Of a stretch of 64,000 bases of DNA, positions 19,225-28,321 are shown piece by piece (position 1 is the first letter of the stretch; the number at the start of each line of letters is the position of its first letter). Under the pieces are notes generated by a model. It did not search any database and was not told the origin of the DNA. It saw only the letters and a list, made by a program, of their open reading frames with translations. The translations under genes and the position numbers were made by a program. This stretch comes from Bog-473 sp963755495. Its GTDB lineage: Bacteria; Actinomycetota; Acidimicrobiia; Acidimicrobiales; RAAP-2. Where the stretch lies: NCBI GenBank assembly GCA_963755495.1, contig CAVWJS010000011.1, positions 1 through 64,000 on the forward strand, given 5' to 3'.

Positions 19225-19923
19225 GTGAACGCTGCCCCTTATTCGCCCGCTGATTCGTCCCCTGAAGACGTGTCGTCCTCGCCGGCCCGCCCAGATCGGC
19301 GGACTCGGCGCCGCCAAGAGACCATTGAGGAGATTCTTGACATCGCTATGGATGTCATGGCCGAAGAGGGGGTCAACGGCCTCACCTTCTCGGAGGTAGC
19401 GCGCCGCCTCGGGATCCAGCCACCCTCGCTTTACAAATACTTCGACTCGCTCATGGCCCTCTATGACGAACTCTTCCGGCGGGGCATGGTGGAACATCTC
19501 GAGGTGATGCGGTCAGCTATTGAACAGGCAGAGCCGGGCCTCGAAGCGCTGGCGGCCGGTCTGGATGCCAGCGGGCGGTGGATCTTGGCTCACGGACCGA
19601 TCGCACAGTTGCTGTTCTGGCGCCCCGTCCCGCGATTCGAACCGAGCGCGGACTCCATGGCGCCGAGCTTCGAGATGGTGGCGATCCAGCGTCGGGCACT
19701 GGCCGATGCGGTGGCCGCGGGCCAGCTCGGTCCGGAAGGAGACTCCGAGGAAGCCATTTACGTGGTCTCGGTCTTCATCGCAGGTGTCTTCGGTCAGGCG
19801 CTGGCCAATGAACCCGACCTGGCCTGGGGGACAGGGCGCTTCACGCCATTGCTCCCGAAGCTGATGGATATCCTTCCCACGCTGTACCCGCCGACAGGCG
19901 GGACCCGAACGAAAAGGAAGTAA
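19225..19923 (+). CDS. TetR-family transcriptional regulator
   Basis: A product of 232 residues. HTH: ILDIAMDVMAEEGVNGLTFS then EVARRLGIQPPSLYKYFDSL. The ligand domain resembles TetR_C_33-type members (WILAHGPIAQLLFWRPVPRF). It is divergent from the SRPBCC/MBL pair across a short AT-rich gap, so it probably controls them and itself. Last chromosomal gene before the mobile element. Confidence 0.92.
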   Translation: MNAAPYSPADSSPEDVSSSPARPDRRTRRRQETIEEILDIAMDVMAEEGVNGLTFSEVARRLGIQPPSLYKYFDSLMALYDELFRRGMVEHLEVMRSAIEQAEPGLEALAAGLDASGRWILAHGPIAQLLFWRPVPRFEPSADSMAPSFEMVAIQRRALADAVAAGQLGPEGDSEEAIYVVSVFIAGVFGQALANEPDLAWGTGRFTPLLPKLMDILPTLYPPTGGTRTKRK

Positions 19924-19977
19924 GCGACACCGTCACGGATCGAGCGGACCACCCGCCTTACGGGGTCTAGGCCAACG

Positions 19978-19993
19978 AGCACCCCCAACGGGA
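19978..19993. other. Attachment site, left (attL core)
   Basis: A copy of the terminal 16 bp of tRNA-Glu (acceptor and part of the T arm), with chromosome on the left and element on the right. No cloverleaf exists here, so it is a displaced fragment rather than a tRNA. Confidence 0.8.
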
Positions 19994-20098
19994 CGGTATT
20001 CGAACTCACCAGAGTTCAAATCGAGCCAGGTCACAGCGTTAAAGCACCATCTAGTTGACCCCGAGTTCGTCCGAATCTTGGAGTCTTTACTGAAGTAG
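19994..20098 (+). other. Left-end coding tail: alternate C-terminus of the recombinase in the circular form
   Basis: This 105-bp stretch is open in the same frame as the recombinase when the two att cores are joined. It encodes a tail of about 34 residues ending DPEFVRILESLLK and a TAG stop at 20096-20098. It has no start codon of its own. A diverged copy with the same length and mostly synonymous or conservative changes is at 21934-22041. From here to 20386 nothing else is recognised. Confidence 0.6.
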
Positions 20099-20386
20099 CC
20101 CGGCCTTAGTTAGGACCAAATCGGTGACTCTATTCAATTCAAGATTGTCAATCCCCGTGACTGCCGGGTGGCAGTAAGGCATATTCGATCTCGACGCCGG
20201 ATTGGCCGCTCGGCGGACTTCGTGGAATGCGGTTTACGGCTGCCTGGCTCCGAATGCACCGGTCGAGGCAGGCTTCCTTGTTGGAGAATGAGATTGGATA
20301 TGAGAAAATCAAATCGATGAACCAAGGGTCGTCTGGATTAGTCTCGGATTAGTCTGGATGACAGCCGATCACTAAGGAGAAGCGAA

Positions 20387-20497
20387 ATGCGTCAAGCGTC
20401 AGCGCCCATCAAGAAAGGAGAAGTCACCTATCGAGAGGACTTGACGCGTCATGCAATCGTTTTACCTAGAGAATCAGGCACATGTAGCCGCTTATAA
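20387..20497 (+). CDS. Small ORF of 36 residues, unknown
   Basis: AAGGAGAAG stands 6 bp before ATG 20387, a good ribosome site. The product is basic and polar (MRQASAPIKKGEVTYRED...), with no known motif. It overlaps the next small ORF in another frame, so one or both may be translated. It lies just upstream of the MFS transporter. Confidence 0.35.
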   Translation: MRQASAPIKKGEVTYREDLTRHAIVLPRESGTCSRL

Positions 20498-20654
20498 AGC
20501 AACCACCAACGCTCCTCGCAATTCGCCACTGAAAGCAGCAGGGGGCCCGGCCGCCTCCGCTATAACACCGGTAGCTTCGTGCTACTGGTGGCTTAAAGGG
20601 GTGGGGGCGCCCGCCGCCGTGGCGGACGATCCAACCACGGGGACGGATTCGTGA
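20451..20654 (+). CDS. Small ORF of 67 residues before an MFS transporter; possible precursor peptide
   Basis: MQSFYLENQAHVAAYKATTN begins a polar front half, and the back half is Ala/Pro/Gly-rich with an aromatic patch (SCYWWLKGVG). The stop codon overlaps the transporter start (TGATG), so translation is coupled. A short ORF coupled to an exporter recalls peptide-export operons, but no modifying enzyme is nearby and no class is recognised. Confidence 0.35.
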   Translation: MQSFYLENQAHVAAYKATTNAPRNSPLKAAGGPAASAITPVASCYWWLKGVGAPAAVADDPTTGTDS

Positions 20655-21872
20655 TGAGTCGGCTAGGTCGGTCACGCGGACCACGTATCGCGGGAACTTT
20701 CTTGCGGTGGACCTTCGCACGAGCGGTGTTTCACCGTGGCTACGTGCTGGTCTCAAGCCTCTACTTCGTCATAAATGCTCACCTGTCGGAATATCAACTC
20801 CTAATCCTTGGCACCGTCATGGCGACCACATTGATGCTGTCGGATATTCCCTTCGGAGTGTGGTCGGATGCATTCAGTAGGAAATGGCCGCTTGTGATAG
20901 GGCACGTCTTCCTTGCCGCCGGTATGGTGATGACGGGTCTCGTCACTAAGTTCCCCTTGTTACTCGTGACTCAGGTCCTCTGGGGTTTGGGTTGGGCACT
21001 CTCGACCGGAGCCGACGTCGCATGGGTTACTGACGAGTTTGATCAGCCAGGTCTCATAGCCCGAGTACTCACTGCGCGAGCGCGTTGGGATTCTGATCGG
21101 TGGTGCAGTGGGCATGATCGCGTTTGGGGTGCTTGGCTGGTCGATCGGTCTTGGGACGGCCATCGTCGTCAGCGGGGTCGCCATGGTGCTTGTTGGCCTA
21201 TATGTGGCAGTCCGGTTCGCGGAAGACAACTTCGCACCTGCGAAAGACCAGAAGTGGAAGAGCGCGGTAATGATCTTCCGGAGAGGACTCAGTTTGTCGC
21301 GTAGGGACAATGAAGTCTTGCTCGTTCTTGTAGCCACGCTCATCGTCAACGCTGCGGCGATGATCTCCTGGATCTTTCCAAAGCAGCTTGTCGACCGCGG
21401 GTTCCCTAGTAATCCAGTTCTTTGGTACACCGCCCTAGGAATCTTCTCGTTCGGAGTCGGTGTCCTGGCATTGCATTTCGTCGAAGCTCGCATCGAAGGC
21501 GTTGGGGTGGCTCGACGGACATACGCGCTGACGTGCTTCGTCGGGACGTTGGGCCTAATGGTCCTCGCCTACGCTCCGAGTGCGGTTCTCGGCAGCGTCG
21601 GTGTTCTGCTCGTGAGCGGCATTTCTTTTAACGTCACCCGCACAGTCAGTGTCATTTGGGTCAATAGACGCACGCCGAGTGACATCCGAGCGACGATGCA
21701 CTCGTTTCTATCGCAGGCGGAGTCCTTTGGGGAGATTATTGGAGGAGCCGCACTTGCCGGTATCGCGAAGTTGACCGGGATCGTCCCAACGCTCGTGGCA
21801 TCCGCAGGGATGGTTGCTCTCGCGGGCCTAGTGGTCGCAAGGTCTCGCGCCGATCGGCGGGTCATTGTTTAG
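20654..21872 (+). CDS. MFS transporter (one frameshift)
   Basis: About 405 residues with 10-12 hydrophobic segments. The loop 2-3 motif is SDIPFGVWSDAFSRKWPLVI (MFS motif A-like), and the second half carries SHSFLSQAESFGEIIGGAAL-like text. The frame breaks near 21,085, where the first half (ends ...LIARVLTARARW) continues in another frame as GGAVGMIAFGVLGWSIGLG. One indel, so possibly intact in nature. Substrate unknown. Confidence 0.75.
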
Positions 21873-21903
21873 GTCCGCCTCGCCACTCAGATGGTGACTA
21901 TTC

Positions 21904-22041
21904 ATGCAACCCGCAACGGGACAACCCCAAACAGGACGCTATTCGAACCCCACAAGAACTGAAATCAACCAGGTCACAACGTTGGCGCGACATCTGGCCG
22001 ACCCCGAGTTCGTCAAGATCCTGCAGTCATTGCTGAAGTAG
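21904..22041 (+). CDS. Short ORF, diverged copy of the left-end recombinase tail
   Basis: 45 codons from ATG 21904. From 21934 the 108 bp match 19991-20098 without gaps, and the last residues are DPEFVKILQSLLK against DPEFVRILESLLK. At least six codons differ only synonymously. It carries its own PQTGRYSN segment aligned to APPTGRYSN of attL, so it looks like the left end of a related, older element. Confidence 0.5.
   Translation: MQPATGQPQTGRYSNPTRTEINQVTTLARHLADPEFVKILQSLLK
21932..21948. repeat. att-like repeat, copy 1 of a 17-bp pair
   Basis: caggacgctattcgaac, identical to 22063-22079 and one base different over 15 bp from the sequence just inside attL (19991-20005). Probably traces of earlier integration events. 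Confidence 0.7.
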
Positions 22042-22062
22042 GCGACCCCGAAATCAGGCAAG

Positions 22063-22079
22063 CAGGACGCTATTCGAAC
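22063..22079. repeat. att-like repeat, copy 2 of a 17-bp pair
   Basis: Exact second copy of caggacgctattcgaac. The 3' end of the small minus-strand ORF 22070-22231 lies within it. Confidence 0.7.
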
Positions 22080-22231
22080 TCTGGGACAGCGGAATCGGAG
22101 AGGACCTTGCGGAGTCGCCGGACTTCTTCGACCAGTTCGACGACCACCCGGTCGATCAGGGTATGACGTTCAAGAGCAGCCGCCTCGATGCTTCTCAGCC
22201 GGTCCTCGGTGAGCCGATTAGCCGAATGCAT
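22070..22231 (-). CDS. Small helical protein of 53 residues, possible regulator
   Basis: Begins MHSANRLTEDRLRSIE and contains a long amphipathic helix (LIDRVVVELVEEVRRLRKVL). Its start codon lies inside a 34-bp palindrome, so its expression is likely controlled there. The codon pattern looks coding. It is divergent from the 22368 operon and could be its regulator or an antitoxin-like partner (inference). Confidence 0.5.
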   Translation of the reverse strand: MHSANRLTEDRLRSIEAAALERHTLIDRVVVELVEEVRRLRKVLSDSAVPEFE

Positions 22232-22259
22232 ACTACGAACATACGTTCGTAGTATGCAT
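22226..22259. promoter_or_regulatory. Palindromic operator overlapping a small ORF start
   Basis: atgcatactacgaac and gttcgtagtatgcat, 15-bp perfect arms with a 4-bp centre. It covers the start codon of the 53-residue ORF and its presumed promoter. Confidence 0.7.
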
Positions 22260-22322
22260 CACGTCAAGAAGGTTCTGGCCCGACCTTCGGGTACTCAAAT
22301 CTGACCACGATATGAGCGTCTT

Positions 22323-22361
22323 AGATGTCGCGTTGTACTACAACGCGACATCTGATACAAT
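22323..22361 (+). promoter_or_regulatory. Promoter with 31-bp palindromic operator; leaderless start predicted
   Basis: agatgtcgcgttgta and its exact reverse complement flank one central base (22323-22353). TTGTAC (22333-22338) and TACAAT (22356-22361) form a -35/-10 pair with a 17-bp spacer, so the palindrome covers the -35 and the spacer. The predicted transcription start falls at or next to ATG 22368, which suggests leaderless mRNA. Confidence 0.7.
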
Positions 22362-22367
22362 GACAGC

Positions 22368-23225
22368 ATGAGCGATGAAACACAGAATGTGAAGCTAACG
22401 ATTTCGGGGAAACTTCAGTTCGAAGATGACATCACCCTGAGCCAGGCTGCTCAGGTCGTTGCGTTTTTGTCGAGTTCCGCCGGTGTTGCCCCCTCACACA
22501 TATCTCAGGGCTCGACCACAACTCCAAGACTGCTGGGCCGCACATCCACCTCCAGCCCGCGAGAAGCTTTGGAGGCAAGTGGGGCAAAGACGAATCCCGA
22601 GAAGATCGTTGCGCTAGCAGTGCACGTCATTCAGGAGGGCTCTAAGGAGACCTTCACTATTGACGACATCAGACCGCTGTTCAAGCGAGCGGGAGAGCCG
22701 CCCCCAGCGAACTTCGCTCGCGACCTCGAAACGGCCATCCGAACCGGCTGGGTGTTTGAGAGCGAGGAAAAGGGCGAATACCACATCAACAACAAAGTCA
22801 GTCGGGTTCTTGAAGACACATTCGAGCCACTGCGAGCAGGGCGAAGAGTCTCGCGAGGAGGCGGTGCAAAGTCGTCAGGGACGAAAAAGGCTCGGAGGAG
22901 CTCTGCCACCGTTCCCGAGGCCTTCCAGGACAAGACCATTGTCCCGACGATGAGCGGATACCCGGATTTCCACAAGCTAAAGACCAAGACCGACAAGTTC
23001 CTATGGACCGTCATCAAGGCGAAGGAGCTAGGTATCGGAGCCGTTACGAATAAGGAGGTCGTGTGGCTCAGTGACCACCTCGGAGATGGCATTACGGCTG
23101 GCGAGATAGCAGCCAACTACCGATCAAACCACCGGACGGCACACGTGAACCGTTCGACCCAAGACGACAAGATCCGCGTTCTTCCTGGAGGGGAGGAGTA
23201 CTTGTCAGCGAAAGCAGGGTCGTGA
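22368..23225 (+). CDS. Uncharacterised protein, possible winged-helix domains
   Basis: A product of 285 residues. A short N-terminal segment (VKLTISGKLQFEDDITLSQA) is followed by a low-complexity linker and a middle region (FTIDDIRPLFKRAGEPPPAN ... LETAIRTGWVFESEEKGEYH) that reads like a winged helix. A basic linker then leads to a C-terminal region with KTDKFLWTVIKAKELGIGAV. No family recognised. It overlaps the next gene by 4 bp (GTGA), so the two form a unit. It sits beside a type I restriction system, which suggests a defence role (inference). Confidence 0.6.
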   Translation: MSDETQNVKLTISGKLQFEDDITLSQAAQVVAFLSSSAGVAPSHISQGSTTTPRLLGRTSTSSPREALEASGAKTNPEKIVALAVHVIQEGSKETFTIDDIRPLFKRAGEPPPANFARDLETAIRTGWVFESEEKGEYHINNKVSRVLEDTFEPLRAGRRVSRGGGAKSSGTKKARRSSATVPEAFQDKTIVPTMSGYPDFHKLKTKTDKFLWTVIKAKELGIGAVTNKEVVWLSDHLGDGITAGEIAANYRSNHRTAHVNRSTQDDKIRVLPGGEEYLSAKAGS

Positions 23226-23989
23226 CACCCGACGAGCTGAAAGTGGCATTGCAGGCGAACGTTGACTCACGACTGGCGACGCAGCTGATCGACGAAAGCG
23301 TCGCATTAGAAGAGAACTTTCTACTCAAACGCTGGAAATACACCGAATTGGACGGTGGTCGATTTGCAGAGGTCGCAGCAAGAATCACGTACTCGATTGA
23401 TTCACAAAATGTCTCCGTCACGAAATCGGTCGACGACTGCCTGAAGTACATCGACAACCAACAAGTTCCACACCACTTCCCCGAGCCACAATCAGCCATT
23501 CATCTGGCGAAGGTCATCCGGGCCATCTACAAACTTCGTAGCCAGCGGGGAGCCGTCCATGTGTCACCTACGTACACGGCCAATGAGATTGATAGCCGAT
23601 TCATCCTCGAGGCCTCCCGGTGGGTTCTTGCTGAACTGCTTCGCCTCTTCGTCACTGGAGACCGAGAAGAGGTCGCCGAGATCGTCCGTGTATTCGCCCG
23701 ATTCCCACAGCCCCTCATCCGGACCTATCAAGACGTACCCCTTCTCCAATCTGTGCGGTTTACTACCCAAGAAGAGGTCCTTGTCCATCTATTCCATGCT
23801 CCGGACGGTCGATCGCTCGCTGACCTCATTGCCGCCATTCCAAAGGCCCCCTCCGGTGTGCGGCAGGCGGTCAAGGATTTGCAGGGCCCGAAGGTTCGAC
23901 AGGTTGTCGTTCGGTCTGGCCGCGTTCTGATAACCGACCTCGGAATCCGGCGAATCGAGGAGAGGCTAGCCAGCGAATCTGCCCACTAG
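23222..23989 (+). CDS. Uncharacterised partner protein, HEPN-like features
   Basis: A product of 255 residues starting GTG, coupled to the previous gene. LLKRWKYTELDGGRFAEVAA resembles a segment I associate with HEPN-like proteins in defence islands, but the RxxxxH catalytic pair is not obvious. The C-terminal part (LADLIAAIPKAPSGVRQAVK ... VRSGRVLITDLGIRRIEERL) looks like a winged helix. Convergent with the restriction gene hsdR. Function unknown. Confidence 0.5.
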   Translation: MTPDELKVALQANVDSRLATQLIDESVALEENFLLKRWKYTELDGGRFAEVAARITYSIDSQNVSVTKSVDDCLKYIDNQQVPHHFPEPQSAIHLAKVIRAIYKLRSQRGAVHVSPTYTANEIDSRFILEASRWVLAELLRLFVTGDREEVAEIVRVFARFPQPLIRTYQDVPLLQSVRFTTQEEVLVHLFHAPDGRSLADLIAAIPKAPSGVRQAVKDLQGPKVRQVVVRSGRVLITDLGIRRIEERLASESAH

Positions 23990-24042
23990 GGATCTTGCCC
24001 CCGTCAGGGTGAGGGTTTGCGCTTGCTTCTGACACCTGGTGC

Positions 24043-27000
24043 TTACTCCCTGCCCCCGTCCGAACTGAGTCCGAAGAATCTCTCGAAGAACGAGCCAAGA
24101 CGCGTAAGCACTCGCTGCTTCTTCTCGCCGTGGCCACCGTCTGCAGAGAAGCGTGAGACGGGCGGCAGAATTCTGGTGACGGCCGTGCCGGTTATCGGGA
24201 CTCGGCCGTCGCGGAAGGCATGCTCGATGAAGGCCTTGGTCTCTTCGGGCTTGAGTCCTTCCTCGGCGATGATGTCGTCGAGTTCAGCGACGCGCTTCGC
24301 CTCGACGTAAGCACGCCACTCCTCGTCGATCTCGCCGTCTGCCGAGACACGATCGACGAAGTCCATGATGAGGTCCTTCTTGTTGCGCAGGGTCAGGCTG
24401 GAGTCGATGGCTCGCTGGATCTTCCTGACGGCATCCACTTCCTTGTCGGAGCCGTCACCTCGGATCTCGCGCCACTTCTGAACGAGCATCAGGATATAGT
24501 CGACGTTGATCTCGACCTGCTTGATGAGCTCGATCTCGAAGACGATGTCGTCGTTGATCGACTCCTTCTCTGAGATCGCCTCTTTGCGGAACTCGGCGTA
24601 GAGGTCGAGGTAGACGCTGCGGTAGTCCTGGCCTGGCGTTCGGTAAGCAGCTCGTTGCCGGCGAACTCGTCGAAGCGGTCAGGATGTTCTCTAGTCGCAG
24701 GATCTGACCGAAGAGGGCGATGAACTCCTTCTGCGCGGCCTCGCCAACGATCGGTTCGCCGAGCGGGAACTTCTCCAGCAACTCCTGGGCGCGTTCCGCA
24801 TACTCGGCGTAGTAGTCGCCGTACGGCTTGAGGAGCACGATGCCGCGTGCGTCCTTGTTGCCGAACAGGGCGATGGCCTCGTTGGTCTCCTCCTCCAGGT
24901 CGCGGAAGGAGACGATGTTGCCGTAGGTCTTGACCGAGTTCAGGATGCGGTTGGTGCGCGAGTACGCCTGGATCAGGCCGTGGTTGACGAGGCGCTTGTC
25001 GACGAACAGCGTGTTGAGCGTGGTGGCGTCGAAGCCAGTCAGGAACATGTTGACGACGATGACGAGGTCGATCTCGCGGTTCTTCAGCCGCAGCGACAGG
25101 TCCTTGTAGTAGTTCTGGAACTTGTCGGACGAGGTGTCGAAGCTGGTGCCGAAGATGGCGTTGTAGTCCTGGATAGCGGCGTCGAGGAAGTCCCGCGAGG
25201 ACTGGTCGAGCGAGCTGGTCTCGAAGCCCTCCTCGTCGAGGTAGTCGTCGCCGACGTCCTCGTTGGCGGCGTAGGAGAAGATGATGCCGATCTTCAGCCG
25301 CTGGTCCGGCGTGAGGTCTTGCTGCTGCTGTCTGAACTCGGTGTAGTAGCGCTTGGCGGCCTCGATCGATGCCGTGGCGAACAGGGCGTTGAAGCCGTGA
25401 ACGCGCTTGCCCTGGAGTGAGTAGTGCTCAGCACGTTTGGTCTTCTGGTCGAAGTGCTCACGGGTATATCCGACGACTTGCCGGAGCCGCTCGGGAGCTA
25501 GAAGTGCTCGCTCGGTGTCGATAGCCGAAACCTGTTTGTCGTTTACTCCGTCGGGGAGCTTGATGGTGTTGACGTAGTCGATGCGGAACGGCAGGACGTT
25601 CTTGTCGCTGATGGCGTCGACGATCGTGTAGGTGTGGACCGCCAGTTGGTGCTGGTCGGGCGGGCACTGCGTCGGGTCGCCGTGGAGGAAACAGCCGAAC
25701 GCCTGCGCCGTGGTCCGCAGGTTCGGGTTGCCGCTGCTGCTGGCGTTGACCGCGAAGATCGGGGTGCCGGTGAAGCCGAACAGGTTGTAGCGCTTGAACG
25801 CCTTGGTGATCGCGGTGTGCATGTCGCCGAACTGCGAGCGGTGGCACTCGTCGAAGATGATCACGACATGGCCGTCGTAGATGGCGTGGCCCTTGTTGCC
25901 GCCGATGAACGTCGCGAGCTTCTGGATCGTCGTGATGATGATCTTGGCCCCCGGGTCTTCGAGCTGCTTCTTGAGTACGGCCGTTGAGGTGTTCGAGTTC
26001 GCCGCACCCTTCTCGAAGCGGTCGTACTCGCGCATGGTCTGGTAGTCGAGGTCCTTGCGGTCGACGACAAACAGCACCTTGTCGACGTCTTGGAGCTTGG
26101 AGGCGAGCTGCGCAGCCTTGAAGCTCGTCAGCGTCTTGCCCGATCCGGTGGTGTGCCAGACGTAGCCGCCAGCAGCGATGGTGCCGAGCTGTCTGTAGTT
26201 CGTGGAGATCTCGATCTTCTGCAAGATCCGCTCAGTCGCGACGATCTGGTACGGGCGCATGACCAGCAGCAGCTGGTCGGCCGTGAGCACGCAGTACCGG
26301 GTCAGGATGTTGAGCAGGGTGTGCTTGGCGAAGAACGTCTTGGTGAAGCCAGTCAGGTCCTGGATCGGCTTGTTGGTCGCGTCCGCCCACCAGGAGGTGA
26401 ACTCGAAGGAGTTGGAAGTCTTGCGGCCCCTCTTGGCGCCACGAGATTCGCTAGGTGCTGGCGGCGGGTGGTGTTGGAGTAGTACTTGGTCAGCGTGCCG
26501 TTGCTGATCACGAAGAGCTGGACGTACTCGAACAGGCCCGAGCCGGCCCAGAAACTGTCGCGCTGATAGCGGTCGATCTGGTTGAACGCCTCGCGGATAT
26601 CCACGCCGCGGCGCTTGAGCTCGATGTGCACCAGCGGCAGGCCGTTGACGAGGACCGTCACGTCGTAGCGGTTTGAGCGCGCCGCTCCTCCCTCGCTTGG
26701 CCGATTTCGTACTGGTTGATGACCTGCAGCCGGTTGTTGTGGATGTTGGTCTTGTCGATGAGGTGAATGTTCTTGGTCGAGCCGTCGTCACGCTTGAGGA
26801 CCTGGACGTGGTCCTCTTGGATGCGGACGGTCTTCTCGACGATGCCGTCATTGGCACCGGCGACGTTCTCGGTGAAGAAGCGATCCCACTCCTCATTTGA
26901 GAACGCGATCGCGTTCAGAGCCTCAAGCTGCGTGCGCAGGTTCGCGATGAGCTGCGCTTCAGATGTGATCGGGAGGTACTCGTACGCCTGCGACTGCAGG

Positions 27001-27140
27001 AGCTTGATGAACTCGCGCTCCAGTTCGGCCTCGGACTGGTAAGCGGTCGCAGATGCCGCATCCGGGATGAACTCGGCAACGACCGTGCTCTCAGAACTGA
27101 CGGCAATCGGCTCATAGCGCTTTGCCTTCGGCTCGTTCAT
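24043..27140 (-). CDS. hsdR: Type I restriction enzyme R subunit (at least three frameshifts)
   Basis: A protein of about 1,030 residues in pieces. The N-terminal nuclease region (VLVNGLPLVHIELKRRGVDI, with D/ExK chemistry) is followed by the SF2 translocase: WHTTGSGKTLTSF (motif I), IFDECHRSQFG (DEAD-like) and GFTGTPIF (motif III). Then come VVNMFLTGFDATTLNTLFVD and YSRTNRILN (motif VI), and a C-terminal helical part (VQKWREIRGDGSDKEVDAVR). Shifts lie near 26,660, 26,450 and 24,670. It makes the restriction complex with HsdM and HsdS. ATG overlaps the hsdS stop (ATGA). Confidence 0.88.
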
Positions 27141-28275
27141 GCGACCGCCTCCTCAAAGGTCAGCAGGCATTCTCGGTAGTACTCGTATTGCTTACGTCGC
27201 GCCGCCAACTCCGATCGAAGGGCTGTGGACATCTCCTTCACGACTGAGTCGAGCTTGTCGAGTGTGTCTACGATGTGGTGTCGATTCTCTGGCGCTGGCC
27301 ATGGAAGCGGAATCTTGTTTAGGTTGGCTTGGTTAAGCTTTGGCTGGGCACCCCCGCCGACAAAGGGGCTTAGGTCGATCGAGTTGAGATAGATCTCAAC
27401 GAACCGACGCTCGTCGTAGGTTTTGAACTCCAGGATATGGGCGTGATTGTTGACCCACGCCTTCCCGGAGATCGAGAAGGCAATCGGCGTCGATCGAGCC
27501 AGGAGATTTGCTCCGTCTTCCGATACGAGTAGGTAGTCGCCATCAAAGATGTAGTCGCTGACATGGTCGACAACTCCGGAAGCCCCGTAGTACGGATAGT
27601 CGCCGGCCTCACGCGCTGCCTTAGTCACTGGCCGGCGATTTGCATCCCGGTTCACTGAGACATCAGGCAACGTAACCCACTGAACCTCGCCCGAGTCCGG
27701 AAAGTTGAGAAGAGCACCCCGGTAGTGTGCATACTGAATCCTCCGTGCTTCCAACTCCGTTTCAAGCTCCGTTTCGAGCTCCGTCTTTAGGTCGGCGAAG
27801 AGATCCAGGGATTTCACGATTTCGCTTTGCACCTCGCGGGAGGAATAGGGATTTTCACTTTCGCGAGCTGCTTGGCCGATACGTCTATCACTTTGGTACC
27901 GGTGGCAAGCGCTCGCTTCTGAGCGAAGAACGATGCGGACTGAAACCAGTAGGACAAGTACTTGGGATCCTCATGATGTTTTACGACTGTCGCGTGGCCA
28001 CCAGTCACGATCTGGTGTTCACCGAGCCATGCCACAGCCTTACCGACGTCTTCGATGTTCTCGCTGGTGTTTGTAACGATGAGGTCACCTGGATCTACTT
28101 TGGTCAGTTTGGCCGCCGTATTCGGCGATACAAACGACAACGTGTCGATTGTCGATGTGCCATAGCGAGTGTAGATCTGCCCATAGTGTACGGCCCCGAC
28201 TCCGCTGTCGGTGAGGTCTGTCTTCGGCATTCCGTTTCCTCTTACGAGCGTTGCGATATCACCAAGTGTCTTCAC
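27137..28275 (-). CDS. hsdS: Type I restriction enzyme specificity subunit (one frameshift)
   Basis: Two target-recognition domains. TRD1 runs from VKTLGDIATLVRGNGMPKTD to AKVKIPIPP, then, after a shift near 27,835, a conserved helical spacer VQSEIVKSLDLFADLKTELE. TRD2 is VQWVTLPDVSVNRDANRRPV ... IPLPWPAPENRHHIVDTLDK, with a closing helix. The upstream frame ERIDKLIARLAPHGVE without a start suggests the real N-terminus lies near 28,318. ETELE is repeated three times in the spacer, a place where type I enzymes can vary spacing. Confidence 0.85.
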
Positions 28276-28321
28276 TTCAACTCCATGCGGAGCGAGGCGA
28301 GCAATTAGCTTGTCAATCCGC

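Noticed and set aside
19978..20006. Second tRNA-Glu gene at the left boundary
   Set aside because: Only the last 16 bp match; no anticodon or D arm, so it is an att fragment.
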